A DNA stretch of 64,000 nucleotides from Ceratothoa steindachneri (GCA_963969495.1 OZ018326.1:372001-436000), one strand, 5' to 3'; positions 1-11,279 are shown, counted from the stretch's first letter. The notes: generated by a model not told the origin, from the letters alone. A program made the numbers and translations.

Positions 1-975
1 TCTTCTCCCTAAGCAGTTGGCCGATTTCTCGATTAAACCACTTTGGTTGAACAGAAGACCGACGGGGACATTTTAGAGGGCTGAAACGTGATTGAATACT
101 CCTGAATGTGGTTTTGAAACTGTTCCACGAGTCTTCAACAACACCGCACACTTCTAGCCTCGCGTCAGTCAGTCCAGCACGAAAACCTGCAAAGTCTGCT
201 CTTTTCAAATCAAGTTTCCTCGATTTACTAGTTGCAGGCCCTGCCTTCGGGACTTTGACTACAAATCTAATTTGTCGGTGGTCACTGCAACCGACCTCTT
301 CGCCAACAGAGAGGTCCTCAACGATGTCACCCTCAGAGGTGAAAACCAAGTCGAGGATATTGTCTCCTCTCGTTGGTTCTCTCACCCATTGAGTGAGGAA
401 CTCGTTGTTCGCGAACTCCAGGAGTAGTGCGTTCTCGCCACAGGGTTCTCTGGTTTCCCAGTCAACTTGTGTGTTGAAATCACCCATGACGATACACACT
501 CTGTCTTCGACAAGTTCTCCTAGTAGCTGGTACAGATCTCTGTCCTTTTCAACGAGTTGGGCAGGAGGTCTATAAAGCACCAGGGTCCTGTATTTGGCAG
601 GACCTATCTCTAGGTCAACACCTAGTAGTTCATGGTCAAGTACGATGTTGCAATCCGTCGAGTTGAGAGTATCCTTGACATACAACATCACACCGCCACC
701 CTCTCTGTCTGGCCTATCTTTCAGGAAGAGCTGGTAACCGGGAATCGTGAATTCACCTTCAAAATCTCGGCTTGATGTTTTTATCCACGACTCCGTTATG
801 GCTACCATCTCCGGTTCTTCTGTTGCTACGAGACCACGAAGTTCTAGAAACTTGTTTCTGATAGACCTCGCATTAAACAGAAGAACTTTGAGGGAGTCCC
901 CGACTGTAGGACTCCCTACGCTCTTTCGTTTCCCGCTTTCTTTCTCTGTGGCGGGGTCACTCCCCTCTTTGTGAC
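1..975 (-). pseudogene. CR1-like LINE ORF2, N-terminal endonuclease part, cut by window edge
   Basis: Reading the minus strand, one frame is open from just below a TGA near 977 to the left edge. It encodes an APE-type endonuclease, the enzyme that nicks target DNA to start target-primed reverse transcription. Visible motifs are LLFNARSIRNKF at the start, an ITESW block, VMGDFN, ILDLVFTSE and the terminal CSDHRQI block, followed by the linker that normally precedes RT. No stop is seen, so this part may be fairly young. The frame has no obvious ATG near its start and overlaps the end of ORF1 by about 60 bases in the -1 frame, so ORF2 may be made by frameshifting or reinitiation. RT would lie left of the window. 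Family assignment (CR1/L2-like) rests on the ORF1 partner; domain identity is secure. Confidence 0.85.
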
Positions 976-2175
976 TTCAGAAAAGGTCGTTCCTGGAGTA
1001 ACACGGGTGTACTGGCGTACGTCCTCCTTTACTCGGGGTCTGACACTTCTTTGGGTCCGCTCCACAACATCCTGGATCATGTTCGCGAGTGCAGCTTTCC
1101 CTTTAAAGGAAAGATGCACTCCATCCCTTTTGTACAGGTCATTTCTTCCAAAAAAGGTGCGGTAGGGGTTTACAAAAAAGACTCCTTCCGCCGTACAAAG
1201 ATCTCCCAGGCGTTGGTTTATGGAGACGTTCCTCGCGTGAGCATTGCGGGATGGACCTCGTCTTGGGAGTATCCCGACCACGACACGTCTGCGGGTTTTT
1301 AGCCCACAGTCGTCAACTCCTCCCATAACCGTGGTCAGGATCTTCCCGCTGGTGCCTACTTTTCCTCCTCGTAGGTAGAGATCGTTGCCACTTGCCATGA
1401 GGGCAACTACTGAGTTCTCAGAGATCCTAGATTTCTCAGCCTCCACTCTTATTTCTCTGTTCCCCTTTCCTGGAAGGCAGCTTACCTTCACACTGGTGCG
1501 AAGGCGGGCCGCTAGCAAGGGTTGTAGATCCCGCGCTTGGGAGTCACCGATCACGATGACCCTCGCGCATTTGGGTTCAGAGGACAGAGGCTTCCCTTTC
1601 AGTATGGGCTCTTTCGATTTCTCTTTCTTCCCAACTTTTTGGGTTTTTTTCTTCTTCTTTTTCTTCTTCGTTTTTTCTTCCGTTTTTACTTTCTCTTTTA
1701 TTTTATCTACTGTTTTTCCTATCTTAATCTTCCTTTTCTTCTTTTTGACACCTTGAGTAACCCCAGCAGTTGCTGGCTCTGGGACGTCGGATGGTTGGCC
1801 TATCTCTATCGACGCGGTGCATGAGGGCCCAACAGAGGAGCCATCCGCGTCGTTGGGAGTTTCTTGTTGCTGTTGCTCTACCTTGGTGGCTTTAATCTCT
1901 GCAATGATGGCTTCGAGATGACGGATTTGAGTCGCATGCTCAGACTCGAGGATTTTCACCTTTTCTTCAAGCCGTCGTGTTTTTTACTCAGAAGATTTAA
2001 AAAGTTCCTTAAGCTCTTGAAGTTCTGCCCTTAGGAGGCAGTCCGTGCAGATACTTCCAGGGTGGCATTTTGAGAAACACCCCTCCGGAAAATCTACGCA
2101 CCACTTGTCCTTTTGCCATGTCGAGAAGGTATACTTTAACGCACCAGGTCCTTTCTTTCCAGTCATGCTGAACAC
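916..2175 (-). pseudogene. CR1-like LINE ORF1: zinc-finger-like region, coiled coil, SGNH esterase-like domain; one in-frame stop
   Basis: Two open segments (2175-1984 and 1959-916) share one frame and are separated by a single TAA at 1984-1986. The first 63 codons hold a Cys/His cluster (WCVDFPEGC, KCHPG, CTDC) that looks zinc-binding, as in CR1 ORF1 PHD-like fingers. A heptad-like stretch follows, then a long lysine tract. Counted from the ATG at 1959, an SGNH/GDSL hydrolase-like domain shows GDSQ at residues 138-141, GND at 191-193 and DGVH at 279-282, the expected Ser, Asn and Asp/His positions. CR1-clade ORF1 proteins are known to carry such an esterase. The likely role is an RNA-binding chaperone in the LINE RNP. 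ORF2 follows in the -1 frame with overlap. The lone stop suggests a recently inactivated copy. Confidence 0.8.
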
Positions 2176-2775
2176 TTTATATCTTGGAATACTTTGTGAC
2201 CACTCAATAAAAAAAGAAAGGGGGTGGTGAGTTCGCCCCGCGTGAGTCGCTCCCGCCTATCGATCGGAGAGGTTTCGGATCTTTCAGAAGGCACGCTCCT
2301 TGTGCTGCTGTTCGTCCGACCGAGTCGTCAAACCTCGGCGTGCCGTGGCTCCCAACCAAGCAGCACTGACGGTCCCCGAAGGGGGCCATCGATTTCTCAC
2401 CAGGTGAACAACGGAGCACACCCCGTACTAAACTCCTACTAGTTCCCTTCACGGCGGCCAAGATCTCGGAGCAGCGTTCAATGGATATCCCGCCACACCA
2501 AGAACCTCGACCCAAGGCTTTTTATTGGCCTGGCAGCCAACCTGGGAACAAAGGACCGTCACCTCGGACCGATGCTACCAGAGGCACCCGTCAACGGTCA
2601 CTGGGAATGGTCAATAATTACGCGCCAGGGAAGGGATTAACGGGGCACTACCCTCATCCCATTCATCGTGCCCAAACGCCTAGAACACCTCTAGTCCTAG
2701 TCTCTCGCAACCAGTGAGCGTCGATTGGCGTTGTTTATAGAGGTTCCAAAGACTCTCTTCTGACGCATGAGGTAG
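2176..2775 (-). mobile_element. 5' untranslated region of the CR1-like LINE
   Basis: GC-rich, non-coding sequence directly upstream of the ORF1 start, clearly different in composition from the AT-rich DNA beyond about 2780. I read it as the 5' UTR/promoter region of the minus-strand LINE. No TATA box is evident, as expected for an internal LINE promoter. The 5' boundary near 2775 is an estimate from the composition change. Confidence 0.45.
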
Positions 2776-2974
2776 CTGCCAGGTCCTTATATGTAGATAG
2801 AAGGAAAAAAGGGAAAGAGTGACATGATAGGAGTAGGCTTTTTTTTGGTTTTTATTTTTGTATAAGTGGGAGAGATAGGATAAAAGTAAAAAAGGAGAAG
2901 GATAGAGTAGAAAAAGGAAGGAATGACGCATTTAGTCTGGAATCTCGTATTCGACCAAATCGACAAGGGAAGCC
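2776..2974. other. purine-rich low-complexity spacer
   Basis: A/G-rich low-complexity sequence between the CR1-like LINE and the gypsy fragment. No gene is seen. Confidence 0.5.
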
Positions 2975-3430
2975 CTAACAGGGGTACCCAGAAGAGGTAC
3001 CCCCACCGACATAGCTCGAAAAGTCAAGTCGGTCAAAATGGAAAGTTAAATTATCAGAGAAAATAATGCTGTCATCGAGATAGACTAAGGTCTCGCTGCC
3101 TAAAAGGTCAGTCAAGACAATGAACATTAAACTTGAAAAGCTGGCAGGGCAATTATGTATACCAAAGGGCAGGACATTAAACGGATAATGTCCACGGGAC
3201 GTGCTAAAAGCATTTAAGGGGCGGAAATCAGGATGAACTTGTACCTGGTGATAGCTACTAAACAAATCTAAAGAGGTAAAGATAGTAGCTTGTCCTGTCT
3301 GTGAGAATATCTCTATATTGGGGAGTGGGAACTTGTCGGATACTGTAACAGCATTAAGTTTCCTTATAATCTATGACTAAGCGGGTGCCTTTGTCTCCCT
3401 TCTTGTCTACAAGAAGAAGTGGGGGGGGGG
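2975..3430 (-). pseudogene. Ty3/gypsy reverse transcriptase fragment
   Basis: The minus-strand frames show gypsy-type RT motifs: a TRLVIDY block near 3390, PLPNIEIF near 3320, FSSYHQV near 3260, the FGIHNCPASF block near 3150 and the catalytic YLDD near 3075. The open part (3265-2975) stops just after the catalytic box, so thumb, RNase H and integrase are missing here. A poly-G run (3421-3431) and frame changes break the upstream link. It belongs with the protease and Gag remnants upstream (4.9-6.3 kb) in the order Gag-PR-RT. It is a degraded, non-functional LTR-retrotransposon copy. Confidence 0.75.
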
Positions 3431-4892
3431 GTTAAACTCCATTACAGATGGGGAGACAAGTTTTTGTTTTAACAAATGGCTCACAAGCTTTTCTACGACA
3501 ATTTTTTGTGAGTAGGAAATACAGTATGGAGCTTGATAGATAGGTTTAGTACCTGGGTGAAGTTTAATGCGGAAGGGGAGAAGATCTGTTTGACCTAAGG
3601 AGTCTCCGGGTAATTATAAGACGTCCCAGTGTTCTATAAGAAAGGAAAGTAAAGCATTCAAAGTGTTTTGATCCTTTAGGTAAGAAGAAGAGTCGACATT
3701 CTTTTGAATATTCTCGAGAAGTTTTTCGCTAAGCAGAAATTTGTCTTCTAATATTACCCGAAATTTGGTATGGGGAATAAAGGAGGAGGGGGCATCTTGA
3801 GAGAGTACGCGGAAGAATTTGTTGGTCTTCTCCGAAAAGATAAAAGTAGGAAGTACCTCCACCTGAGCGATGATGTCGCCAGGATGGAAACGCACCTTTT
3901 GGTCACTAGCATTAAGACACTTAATGTGACATATTTATTCTCATAGGCCCGACTGATTAATTGTCCAATGAGGATCCAATGCTTAGTGTGAGTAGCACGG
4001 TTAATTAAAATAACATCATTAGGGGTAGGGGCAAAAGATGAAGGTAGAAGACCCTCAAAACGGGTACGGGTATAAGGAGGGATTTCTACTCTCGTTTCAG
4101 TAGTAACATTAAGTTGGTTTGAGAGAACATTATTCCCTTTTGAAGCAAGAGGTTCCCTACCCGTATGGGGTGAAGTTAAGGGAGGGGAAGTATCTTGTTG
4201 GTCTATTTGGGTACCAATAGACTCGGGCTGTAAACTACCTCCTGTAGTTCCTGAAACATTACTTGTAGAAGAGTCATTATTGTTATTTTTAGGGCGATTA
4301 ATAACTTCCAAATTAGGATTAGAAGAGGTAGCAATGTTTTTATCTTCATAAAGGAGACACTCTGAGTCTTTTGGGGTAGAAGTACTGCACATGGGGTTGC
4401 TAGTAAGATTAGTTCGGTTAAACATGAGGGGAACCTTAACGTTAGATTTAGTCAAAGTACCGTGTTGAATGGCTTGGGGGTGATTCCAACTCTCTACAGG
4501 AGGAATACATGAATCCTGGGGCAAGTCATTGGCGTTCAAGCCATGGTAGGCTGCCTGGGAATTGATCCGAAAGCCATGGTAGTAGACCTTTCCATCACTA
4601 ATTGAGTTTGATTAGTGATCCTACCTGAAGGTTGTAAGGTAACAGCAGGGAAGGGAGGAACAGAGAAGCGACGCACCGCCATTCGATGCAGAATTCCGTC
4701 GGCGGAAATCACCTTAGCACGGGTGTGAATTATCTATTCATTATGGTGCAGAAAATCCATTCCCAGGAGCATGTCGGGCTCGTAGTTCATTGGCTCAGCG
4801 GTTACCCTAGCAAGAAACATATAGGATAGGTGATCCATGTTAAATTTCCCTAAGGTCTCACCAATAATAGGAAAGGAAGCTCCGGAAACACG
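3431..4892 (-). pseudogene. gypsy pol linker between protease and RT, degraded
   Basis: Two overlapping minus-strand open segments (3895-3614 and 4539-3754) lie between the protease and RT remnants. They are Ser/Thr/Asn-rich with no catalytic motif that I recognise. Position suggests the protease-to-RT linker of the same element. The two segments overlap in different frames, so at least one frameshift is present. Function beyond position is not supported. Confidence 0.45.
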
Positions 4893-5297
4893 TTAGGTGG
4901 ATTGTGGGGGGGGGGGCACTAAAGGGGATAAATGATCTTTTAATTTCAAATAGATATCAGGTTTCATGAGCGTTCGACTGGCTCCGGTATCATTCATAAC
5001 AGAGACTAAATGGCCTCCAATTTTAAATATTATCACTAATTCTAAGGGATTTGGGCGTATGTGGTTAGTAGCACAAAAATTGGACAAACGTGCAAAAGTA
5101 GGCTTCCGCCATTCATGCATAGCAAAAGCTAACCTAGCCCTAAAAAGGCTCGTTAGTATGGAAATTAATGGCTTCCTCTTCGTTTGGAAGAAGGGGTTGG
5201 ACCAGGAGGTCGTCTGATCGGGTTGAAGCCTCCTCCAAACTCCTAACGGCTTGCTTACTCTTATTACTGGGTAAGTAGCGGTGGTTCTAAGACACAT
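4893..5297 (-). pseudogene. gypsy retropepsin-like protease remnant
   Basis: A 134-codon minus-strand segment carries the aspartic protease signature NDTGASR near 4990, followed by the usual hydrophobic/charged continuation (LMKPDIYLKL). This protease would cleave the Gag-Pol polyprotein in the virus-like particle. It lies between the Gag zinc knuckle and the RT remnant as expected for gypsy elements. Its C-terminal part is interrupted near a G-rich run (4907-4917). The active-site Asp is retained, but the surrounding frames are broken. Confidence 0.65.
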
Positions 5298-6335
5298 TTT
5301 GGTTAGGGAAATAAGTAGAAAAGGCGTTATGTGTAGGCTGAGGGTAAAAAACTACGTTACCGTGAGAGTTGTGGGTTGGACAGGAAGTTTTGTTGCCGAG
5401 CCATTTAGGGGAACTTCCGAAACGATGGCAGGCTTCGCACAAGGGGAAGTGGGGTGGGTGGGTGGGGAGGGGGAACTTGCATTCCGAGCTCCTATGACCT
5501 TGACCACAATTGAAGCACAACGTTTCCTTCCTATAGTGGGCCTCTAGTTCGACAAATGCGGCAGTAATGTCCCGTAGTCAAAGGTCGAGGTTGGAGGGGC
5601 TTCTTAGAAGGGGAAAGAACAATTGGGTGGTTAAATTGTCATTTAAGGGTAGAGAGGGATCCATTCAAGTTTCGAGTTTTTGGGCTTGTGTTGGATAAAT
5701 GTTGTGGTACAACACATATAAGATGTTGTAGGGTAAACGGAGTGGGGAATAGTGTCATCTGTTCGCTCCTTTATGGCGGTCTAGGCATCCTTAACAAGGT
5801 GGTCAATACGAGAGAAGAAGACTAGGAAGTCCTCACCCTTTTCCCATCGACACTGGTGTAAAAGGTGGTGTAGGAAGTTCCAAAAGATTCCCTTTTTTAA
5901 ATCCTCCCATAAGACGAGTGACTCATAAGTAGAACCCTGTTTATTCGAAACGAACCTTTTGGCCTCTCGTATTTTCGCTTTATCACCATGAATGCCTTCA
6001 GAGGTGAAGTGTCATTCGAAGTCCCTTAGCCAATGGTTCGCTCGATGGGGAGTGAGCACGCATAAACCGTTCCCACAAAAGGGGTAACAGTAGAGGGAAG
6101 GTTAATAAGTCGTCAAGCATTAATGATGCCAGGAAGTGGATGGGTAGTAGAAATATTTTGGTCCTTTATAGTTAGACAGTGGGTGAAGGAATAGAACGGT
6201 CTGGTGTATCCAAGAGGTTTTGCATAAATTAAAAATAGGATTTGGCATGCAAGAACAGGGGAAGAAGGATAGAATAGAGAATTGGGATAATTGGTTTCCT
6301 TTGTTTCAAATAGTCCTAACTTCTCTAAGTTAACG
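5287..6335 (-). pseudogene. gypsy Gag remnant with CCHC zinc knuckle
   Basis: A minus-strand segment at 5520-5287 contains the zinc knuckle CFNCGQGHRSSEC (C-x2-C-x4-H-x3-C, slightly short) and a second Cys pair. Upstream (about 6330-5560) the minus strand reads as a capsid-like Gag region (WLRDFE, KAKIREAKRFV, WNFLHHLLHQ) broken by several stops. The role is particle assembly and RNA binding. It sits 5' of the protease and RT remnants, giving Gag-PR-RT. The element is cut at about 6335, where the plus-strand PLE begins, so the PLE may have inserted into or replaced its 5' part. No LTR was identified. Confidence 0.6.
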
Positions 6336-6340
6336 AGTAT

Positions 6341-7330
6341 ATGAGGAAGGTGATATCCGATGACGTGAAACGGGCGCTACGATTTGATATTGGTTTTTCA
6401 TTCAGCAACAAGGTAAACTATGTTAAACTTGCTAAATCTTTTGTTCATCTTGAAAAGCATGGGGATATTAGCATCAATGATGTGAATTTTTGTAAAGGGG
6501 TTGTCTATTTTTCCCTAAACTGTATAACGGACCCATATATTCTTTCGCGCCGGTTTGTTTCGTCTGTTCAAAATCTAAAGAATGACACTTCCCTGTTTTT
6601 CACTAAAGCCGATAAATCTAATTCAGTTATAATTTTGGATAGGCAAAATTATATCAATAAGATGGATAATCTGCTAATTTTACTTACAGTAAATTAAATA
6701 AAGATCCATTGGCTTCCACTATAGAAGTTTTTAACAAGAAGCTAAAAGGTTGCATTAAAGATAAGGACATATTATGTAATTTAGCTGTGTCTGCCCCTAC
6801 ATTACCTTATTTATATGGGTTAGCCAAGACTCACAAAGAAAATATCCCCATGCGTCCGAACATCAGTTCTGTAGGTTCTGCTGGTTATAAATTATCAAAA
6901 TGGTTAGTTTCTTTACTGAGCCCTCTTTTAGGCAGTCTATCCTCCGCTCATATTAAAAATTATTGTGATTTCATTGATAAACTCAAGTCGCAGACGCTTA
7001 ACTTCAAATTTAAAATGATTAACTTCGAAGTTGTCTCCTTATTTACAAAAGTCCCCGTGAATAATTTGGCTACCGGAAGCACTTGATCAAATTTCTTTGC
7101 CCATTCCTACACATGTTTGCTTAGATTTAATCAAACTTTGCATCTTAAACTCTTCGTTTAGTTTTAATGATAAATGGTATCTCCAACGTTTCGGCATGGC
7201 TATGGGAAACCCTCTCTCCCCGTTGTTGAGTTGTTTGTATATGGAATTTTTTGAGTCTAAGTTGCTAGCCCCCATCCTCCCCCAAAATGCTATTTAGTAC
7301 CGTTATGTAGATGATGTATTTTATATTTTG
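6341..7330 (+). pseudogene. PLE 1 reverse transcriptase domain, frameshifted
   Basis: Three pieces in different frames carry PLE RT motifs: YLYGLAKTHKENIPMRP and YKLSKWL near 6810-6900, the motif A region NFEVVSLFTKVP near 7020, the MAMGNPLSPLLSCLYM block near 7195-7245, and YVDD near 7306. Two oddities stand out. The motif A catalytic Asp appears as Glu (NFEVV, where PLEs usually have FDVV), and a TAG lies two codons before YRYVDD. A small frame-disrupting change near 7065-7090 breaks the link to the B-motif segment. The family is certain; activity is lost. Confidence 0.8.
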
Positions 7331-8222
7331 GCCTATTGAGTGTAACGTAACTAATTTTCTTGATGCTCTAAATAACCTCGTTGCCTCAATTAATTACACT
7401 AATGAATTAGAAGAAGCCTGGAAATTATCTTTTTTAGACACCATGGTACACCGTACGCCGCAAGGTTTTAAGTTCTCGGTTTTCCGGAAGCCAATTCATG
7501 TTTCGTCTTACATCCATTATTATTCGAATCATCCACAAAAAACTAAAAGATCAGCTTTTATTTCTTTGTATTTGCGTGCCTTTAGATTATGTGACCCAGA
7601 ATTTATCGATGAAGAGTTAGAAGCAATCAAAATCATTAGTAAAATGTTAAATTATCCATCTTATTTTCTAAATGATTTCCTGCGCAGAGCTAAGCAGTCC
7701 TTTGATGGAAATAAAATTAAATACTCATTTGCGCGAAATAATATTTTAACGCTACCTTTTAATAAACACTTGTCCCATGTTCCGAAATTATTAAGATATT
7801 TTAATGTTAATGTTGTATTCTCTAATAATTCCACGTTAAAAATCTTAGTAATTAAAAATGCTCCCCCAAATAAAATGGCCTGCATTTATAAAATTCCGTA
7901 CAAATCTTGCCTTGGTTTTTACATAGGCGAGCCTACAAAAAGCCTAGATGTGAGAATTAAACAAAATAAGTACTGTTGTCGAACGAGGCAAACTTAAAAT
8001 GCCCTGTTTATTCATCAATCTACTTTGAACCATCAAATAGATTGGACTAAGGGGAAATCCATTATTTTTGTGCCCAATTTTATTGAAAGAAATTTAATGG
8101 AATCGGCCATGCTTAAATTCTCCCATAACATTAATTTCAATCTAAGTGAGGGTCTTTTTAAATTAGCTAATTGGATCATGAATAATATTTGTTTACAATA
8201 TAAATTTAATTTGTTTAATTGA
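7331..8222 (+). pseudogene. PLE 1 RT C-terminal part and GIY-YIG endonuclease
   Basis: From 7330 a long frame runs through RT thumb-like sequence (FLDTMVHRTPQG, FSVFRKPIH) into a GIY-YIG nuclease domain. There the IYKIPYKSCLGFYIGEPTKS block near 7885-7950 carries the Tyr and FYIG elements, and DVRIKQ follows. The frame breaks at 7997, but the homologous sequence (NALFIH, NFIERNLMESAM, LKFSHN) continues in another frame to the stop at 8220. In PLEs this nuclease nicks DNA to provide the priming end. The LGFYIGE block reads slightly altered from the usual CxxxYIGET. High confidence in the domain. Confidence 0.8.
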
Positions 8223-8373
8223 TTTGTATATTGTAGTTCTGCGGATGGGCTATTCATTTGTTCGTCAGTTGGTCCTCCCCCCCTAAACGATTGTCTTTGT
8301 TCGTCAGTATTTTTGAATGACGTCACATTTCTCTGTTTATTGACTGTTTCTCTATTCCATTATTATTCTGCCC

Positions 8374-8393
8374 CTGATGATGTAAACACGAAA
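8374..8393 (+). ncRNA. hammerhead-like core in PLE 1 3' region
   Basis: The plus strand reads CTGATGA, then T, a minimal GT/AC stem with loop AAAC, then GAAA. CTGATGA and GAAA are the conserved strands of a hammerhead ribozyme core, and hammerhead motifs are known from PLE ends. The stem is only two pairs, there is one extra base after the first strand, and stem III (around TGGCTTAAGCTTA) is imperfect, so cleavage activity is doubtful. Confidence 0.45.
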
Positions 8394-8439
8394 TGGCTTA
8401 AGCTTATTCTGTGTATTATTTTCCTTTGGGATATTTTAA

Positions 8440-8441
<2 letters not shown>

Positions 8442-8529
<88 letters not shown>

Positions 8530-8546
8530 ACATATATGTATATATG
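8442..8546. repeat. (TA)n microsatellite at PLE 1 3' end
   Basis: About 84 bases of pure AT repeat, then a short imperfect tail. It begins directly at the end of PLE 1. Confidence 0.97.
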
Positions 8547-8853
8547 CCTATTTCTTAAAGGGCGTGGACTAGAATCATCGTTCTCCACCTTAAAGGTGGA
8601 GCTAAGGAAAGCTGTGTAATTCGAGTTACTTGCATATCCCAGGTTTTATCAATATAACAGGATGCGCTTGTCACAGCTTTGTGATACAATTTCTTTGGGC
8701 CAGCGGGTATGTTTACTCAGATGTTTCTTAGACTTCCTTCTTTTGATAAATCTATTCTGAGCCGCGAAATGTTTGTTTTGACCTTTCGCGCGTTCGTATT
8801 TTGTTTGTCCCGCGCTCACTACCAACGGTCGCTTTCCTTCTCTCCCCTTCTCT

Positions 8854-8860
<7 letters not shown>
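8547..8860. other. unassigned spacer
   Basis: Moderate GC with no motif that I recognise. A short palindromic patch (CACCTTAAAGGTG) lies near 8586. Confidence 0.4.

Positions 8861-8950
<90 letters not shown>
8861..8950. repeat. compound (CT)n(TA)n microsatellite
   Basis: About 46 bases of CT repeat pass directly into about 44 bases of TA repeat. Confidence 0.97.
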
Positions 8951-9510
8951 CAAATATATTACATTCCTTATTTTTGCATCCAAATTTATAGATTCAAATT
9001 AATCTATACATTCTCAATTCCTTATTCCAATTTGGGACATTTATTTTATATGAGTGAAGTATGATGGGATTTGATACGACAACTATGCGTCCATTTTGTG
9101 GAGGTTTTCGCTGGGCCTACTAAATCCTGCAATTGGGGGCTTGTAGCCTACCTCTTACATAATCTGATCACTATAGTACTCCCCTGTCAGTAATGGAATA
9201 TGTGAGAAAATAGCGTAATATTACATCGGTAGATACATATGAAATACTTATTTTTGGCACACTTAATGTCTGACAGTATTTGCAACATACGCACAAGGCA
9301 TCGACACCTGCATAAGTTCATGCCTGTACCAAAACTGGCAGATTTATGCCATGTTTTGCCATATAATACAATAATAATAAAATCTAATACATTTATATAC
9401 AATTTTGTCCTTTCTTTAATTAGATTTCTACATAATTATCATTACGACACTTAATAAACACGTAAAAAGGCATATAATAAAGTTATAGAGGCAGCGAGGT
9501 GTGTATATAT
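8951..9510. other. AT-rich spacer without recognisable features
   Basis: Only short overlapping open frames on both strands; none shows a motif. Nothing is seen here. Confidence 0.5.
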
Positions 9511-10580
9511 TTATGCCTCTACCTCTTTCATTAAATGTGTCGCTACAATAATGCCTACACGAGGATTAGAAATACATGATCGACGGATTCGTGGCAAACA
9601 TGACTCGCCTCCCTGAGCGCGTGAAAACGTCCGTCTTGCCGTTCCTTTTTCCGGTTCCTGTAGAGGTGTCCGGTTGACTTCTTGTGGCGTCGTTCTCTTT
9701 CGTGCCATGCACTCTACGAGGTGAAGTGCACCTGGTCCTCTTCTTGTTTTCTGCCTGAGTCCATGAGCGTTACTGATCGCCCAGCACGTTACGATTATGT
9801 GAAGGAAGTAATCTTGTCGGTTTTAATCTGTCCACTAAGGGAATTCCAAAGTGCAAACCTTATTGCCGCGCTCGACTACCGGAAGAAGGCCAGCAAAGGG
9901 CGCTTCTAGTAGGTTGCGCACGCAGTCTATTCGAACCCACACATGAGTTGCTTAGCAAAGATTTTGGGCACGAAAGGCTTGGGCATCGAGTGTAGGTGCC
10001 CTATGGATACCTACGTGAAGTCGACTTGTACCCTGGTTGATGCCAGTTCTTTAATAAATTTGAAGTCGGCCTTTTGGGCCGACTCCCTTTACTGACGAAA
10101 AAGGTGAAAATCCTGAGTCATTGGGCAAAGATCGAATGCCTAAAAGGAGAATTGAGAGTGCCACCAGCCAGCCTTGACGACGGGCCATTATGGAGCACTT
10201 CAAAGTCATGTGTGCCGTTTCCACTATCTCCTTCGTGGACGGGCGGTACGCCTTGGTGCGGAGACGATGAAAACCAACGAGGGAAGCTAGTTGCTTGAAT
10301 AGCTCTGATTCGAATTGGCGCCACTGTCGATTACTACGTAAAGCAGGAATCCAAATCTGGAAATACACCCGTCTAGGAAAGCTAACACAACCGTTGCGGC
10401 ACTTATGTCCGGGATCGGTAGCGCTTTGATCCATCTCGTCGCTTGGTCGATGCATGACAGTAAATACCGATTGTGCGAGGGATAAGATTGTCCAGGTAGT
10501 GTACACGGTGGGAGTGGTCCAACTATATCGATATGCACAGTTTCGAACCTTGAGGATGGAATATCAATGGGCAGGATCAA
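9511..10580 (-). pseudogene. gypsy integrase remnant with C-terminal tail
   Basis: The minus strand carries an integrase core in two frames: IDIVGPLPP near 10530 (first catalytic Asp), YLLSCIDQATRW near 10450, VIDSGAN near 10330 (second Asp) and EIVETAHMTLK near 10215 (Glu). The first two lie in the frame 10580-10287 and the last in 10506-10051, so a frameshift separates them near 10300. Below 10050 a degraded C-terminal domain with a basic tail (MARKRTTPQ) continues to about 9511 with several stops. Integrase would insert the cDNA; this copy cannot. It joins the RNase H remnant upstream in the normal gypsy order RNase H-IN. Confidence 0.75.
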
Positions 10581-11245
10581 GGATTTCCTCTGTCAATTAA
10601 TCCAAGAAGATTGACAAGGGAAGCAGAGCCTCGTCCAGGAGTGAATATCTCTGTACATATTGGGCCAGAAATATCGAAATTTGATGAGAGGAAGTGAAGC
10701 CTTGATTCCAAGGTGTGGCAGATTATGTAATTGATTGAGATAGTTCTCCTGCATGCCAAAGTGACAAACGGTCGTGACTATCTTGATGTTAATTCACACC
10801 AAAGCTGAATTTCCTCGGGAAAAGGGTAAGATTTTAGTCACGAGCGAAATTCCTTCGTTTCTTCGTCAGTATCCTGTGCTAAGGCCAAAGCGCGGAGATC
10901 AAAAGAGTCAATTTTGACTTATTTGCCGTTCCTTGAATGGCAGTCAGCGACTACGTTGTCCTGACCACACACGTAAACGATATCTTTGACATACTCTAGA
11001 ATAGCTGTCCAATGGAGCTTTTGCCTGTCTCTTTTAGCACTTAATGACGAGGCAAAACCTGATACTAAAGGCTTGTGATCAGTGCACAAGATAACGTCGC
11101 GACCTTCAATCAGGTGGCTGAAGTTCATGACAGCAATATACGCTGCTAGGAGCTCTCTGTCATATGTTGAGTATGCTTGCTAAGTCCGGCTCAGCTTGCT
11201 CGAAAAAAATGCAACCGGTGTTACAGATCTGTCAACCATTACTTT
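10577..11245 (-). pseudogene. gypsy RNase H remnant and integrase-linker
   Basis: Minus-strand frames near 11240-10919 show the gypsy RNase H signature: TPVAFFSSKLS, YSTYDRELLA, then CTDHKPLV, LHWTAILEYV and DNVVADCHSR. A TAG breaks the frame near 11180. Below it, 10759-10577 corresponds to the zinc-binding spacer before integrase but its His/Cys pairs are not clear. No RT remains upstream; the sequence changes near 11245-11280 into a plus-strand PLE relic. It may belong to the same family as the 3.0-6.3 kb gypsy fragment, but the two do not overlap and this cannot be tested by eye. Confidence 0.7.
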
Positions 11246-11279
11246 TACCTTATCATGATAATTTTTTGTATACACTGCC

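Larger units (their letters stand above)
6310..8443 (+). mobile_element. Penelope-like element 1 (RT plus GIY-YIG), 5'-truncated, ends at (TA)n
   Basis: Plus-strand fragments together make a PLE: N-terminal region (6341-6697), RT fingers and palm (6709-7330), RT thumb/linker (7330-7860) and a C-terminal GIY-YIG endonuclease (7880-8222). PLEs use RT and a GIY-YIG nuclease rather than an APE or integrase. About 220 bases of 3' sequence follow the stop, including a hammerhead-like motif at 8374-8393, and the element runs straight into (TA)n at 8442. Several frameshifts and stops make it non-functional. The N-terminal part of the ORF is missing, which suggests 5' truncation. Confidence 0.85.

Noticed and set aside
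2204..2515. 103-codon minus-strand frame upstream of the CR1-like ORF1
   Set aside because: Overlapping frame on the other strand, no motif, and it lies in the expected 5' UTR.
8313..8558. Open frame of repeated Ile-Tyr on the plus strand
   Set aside because: It is only translation of the (TA)n microsatellite; the same happens near 49.3 and 11.9 kb.
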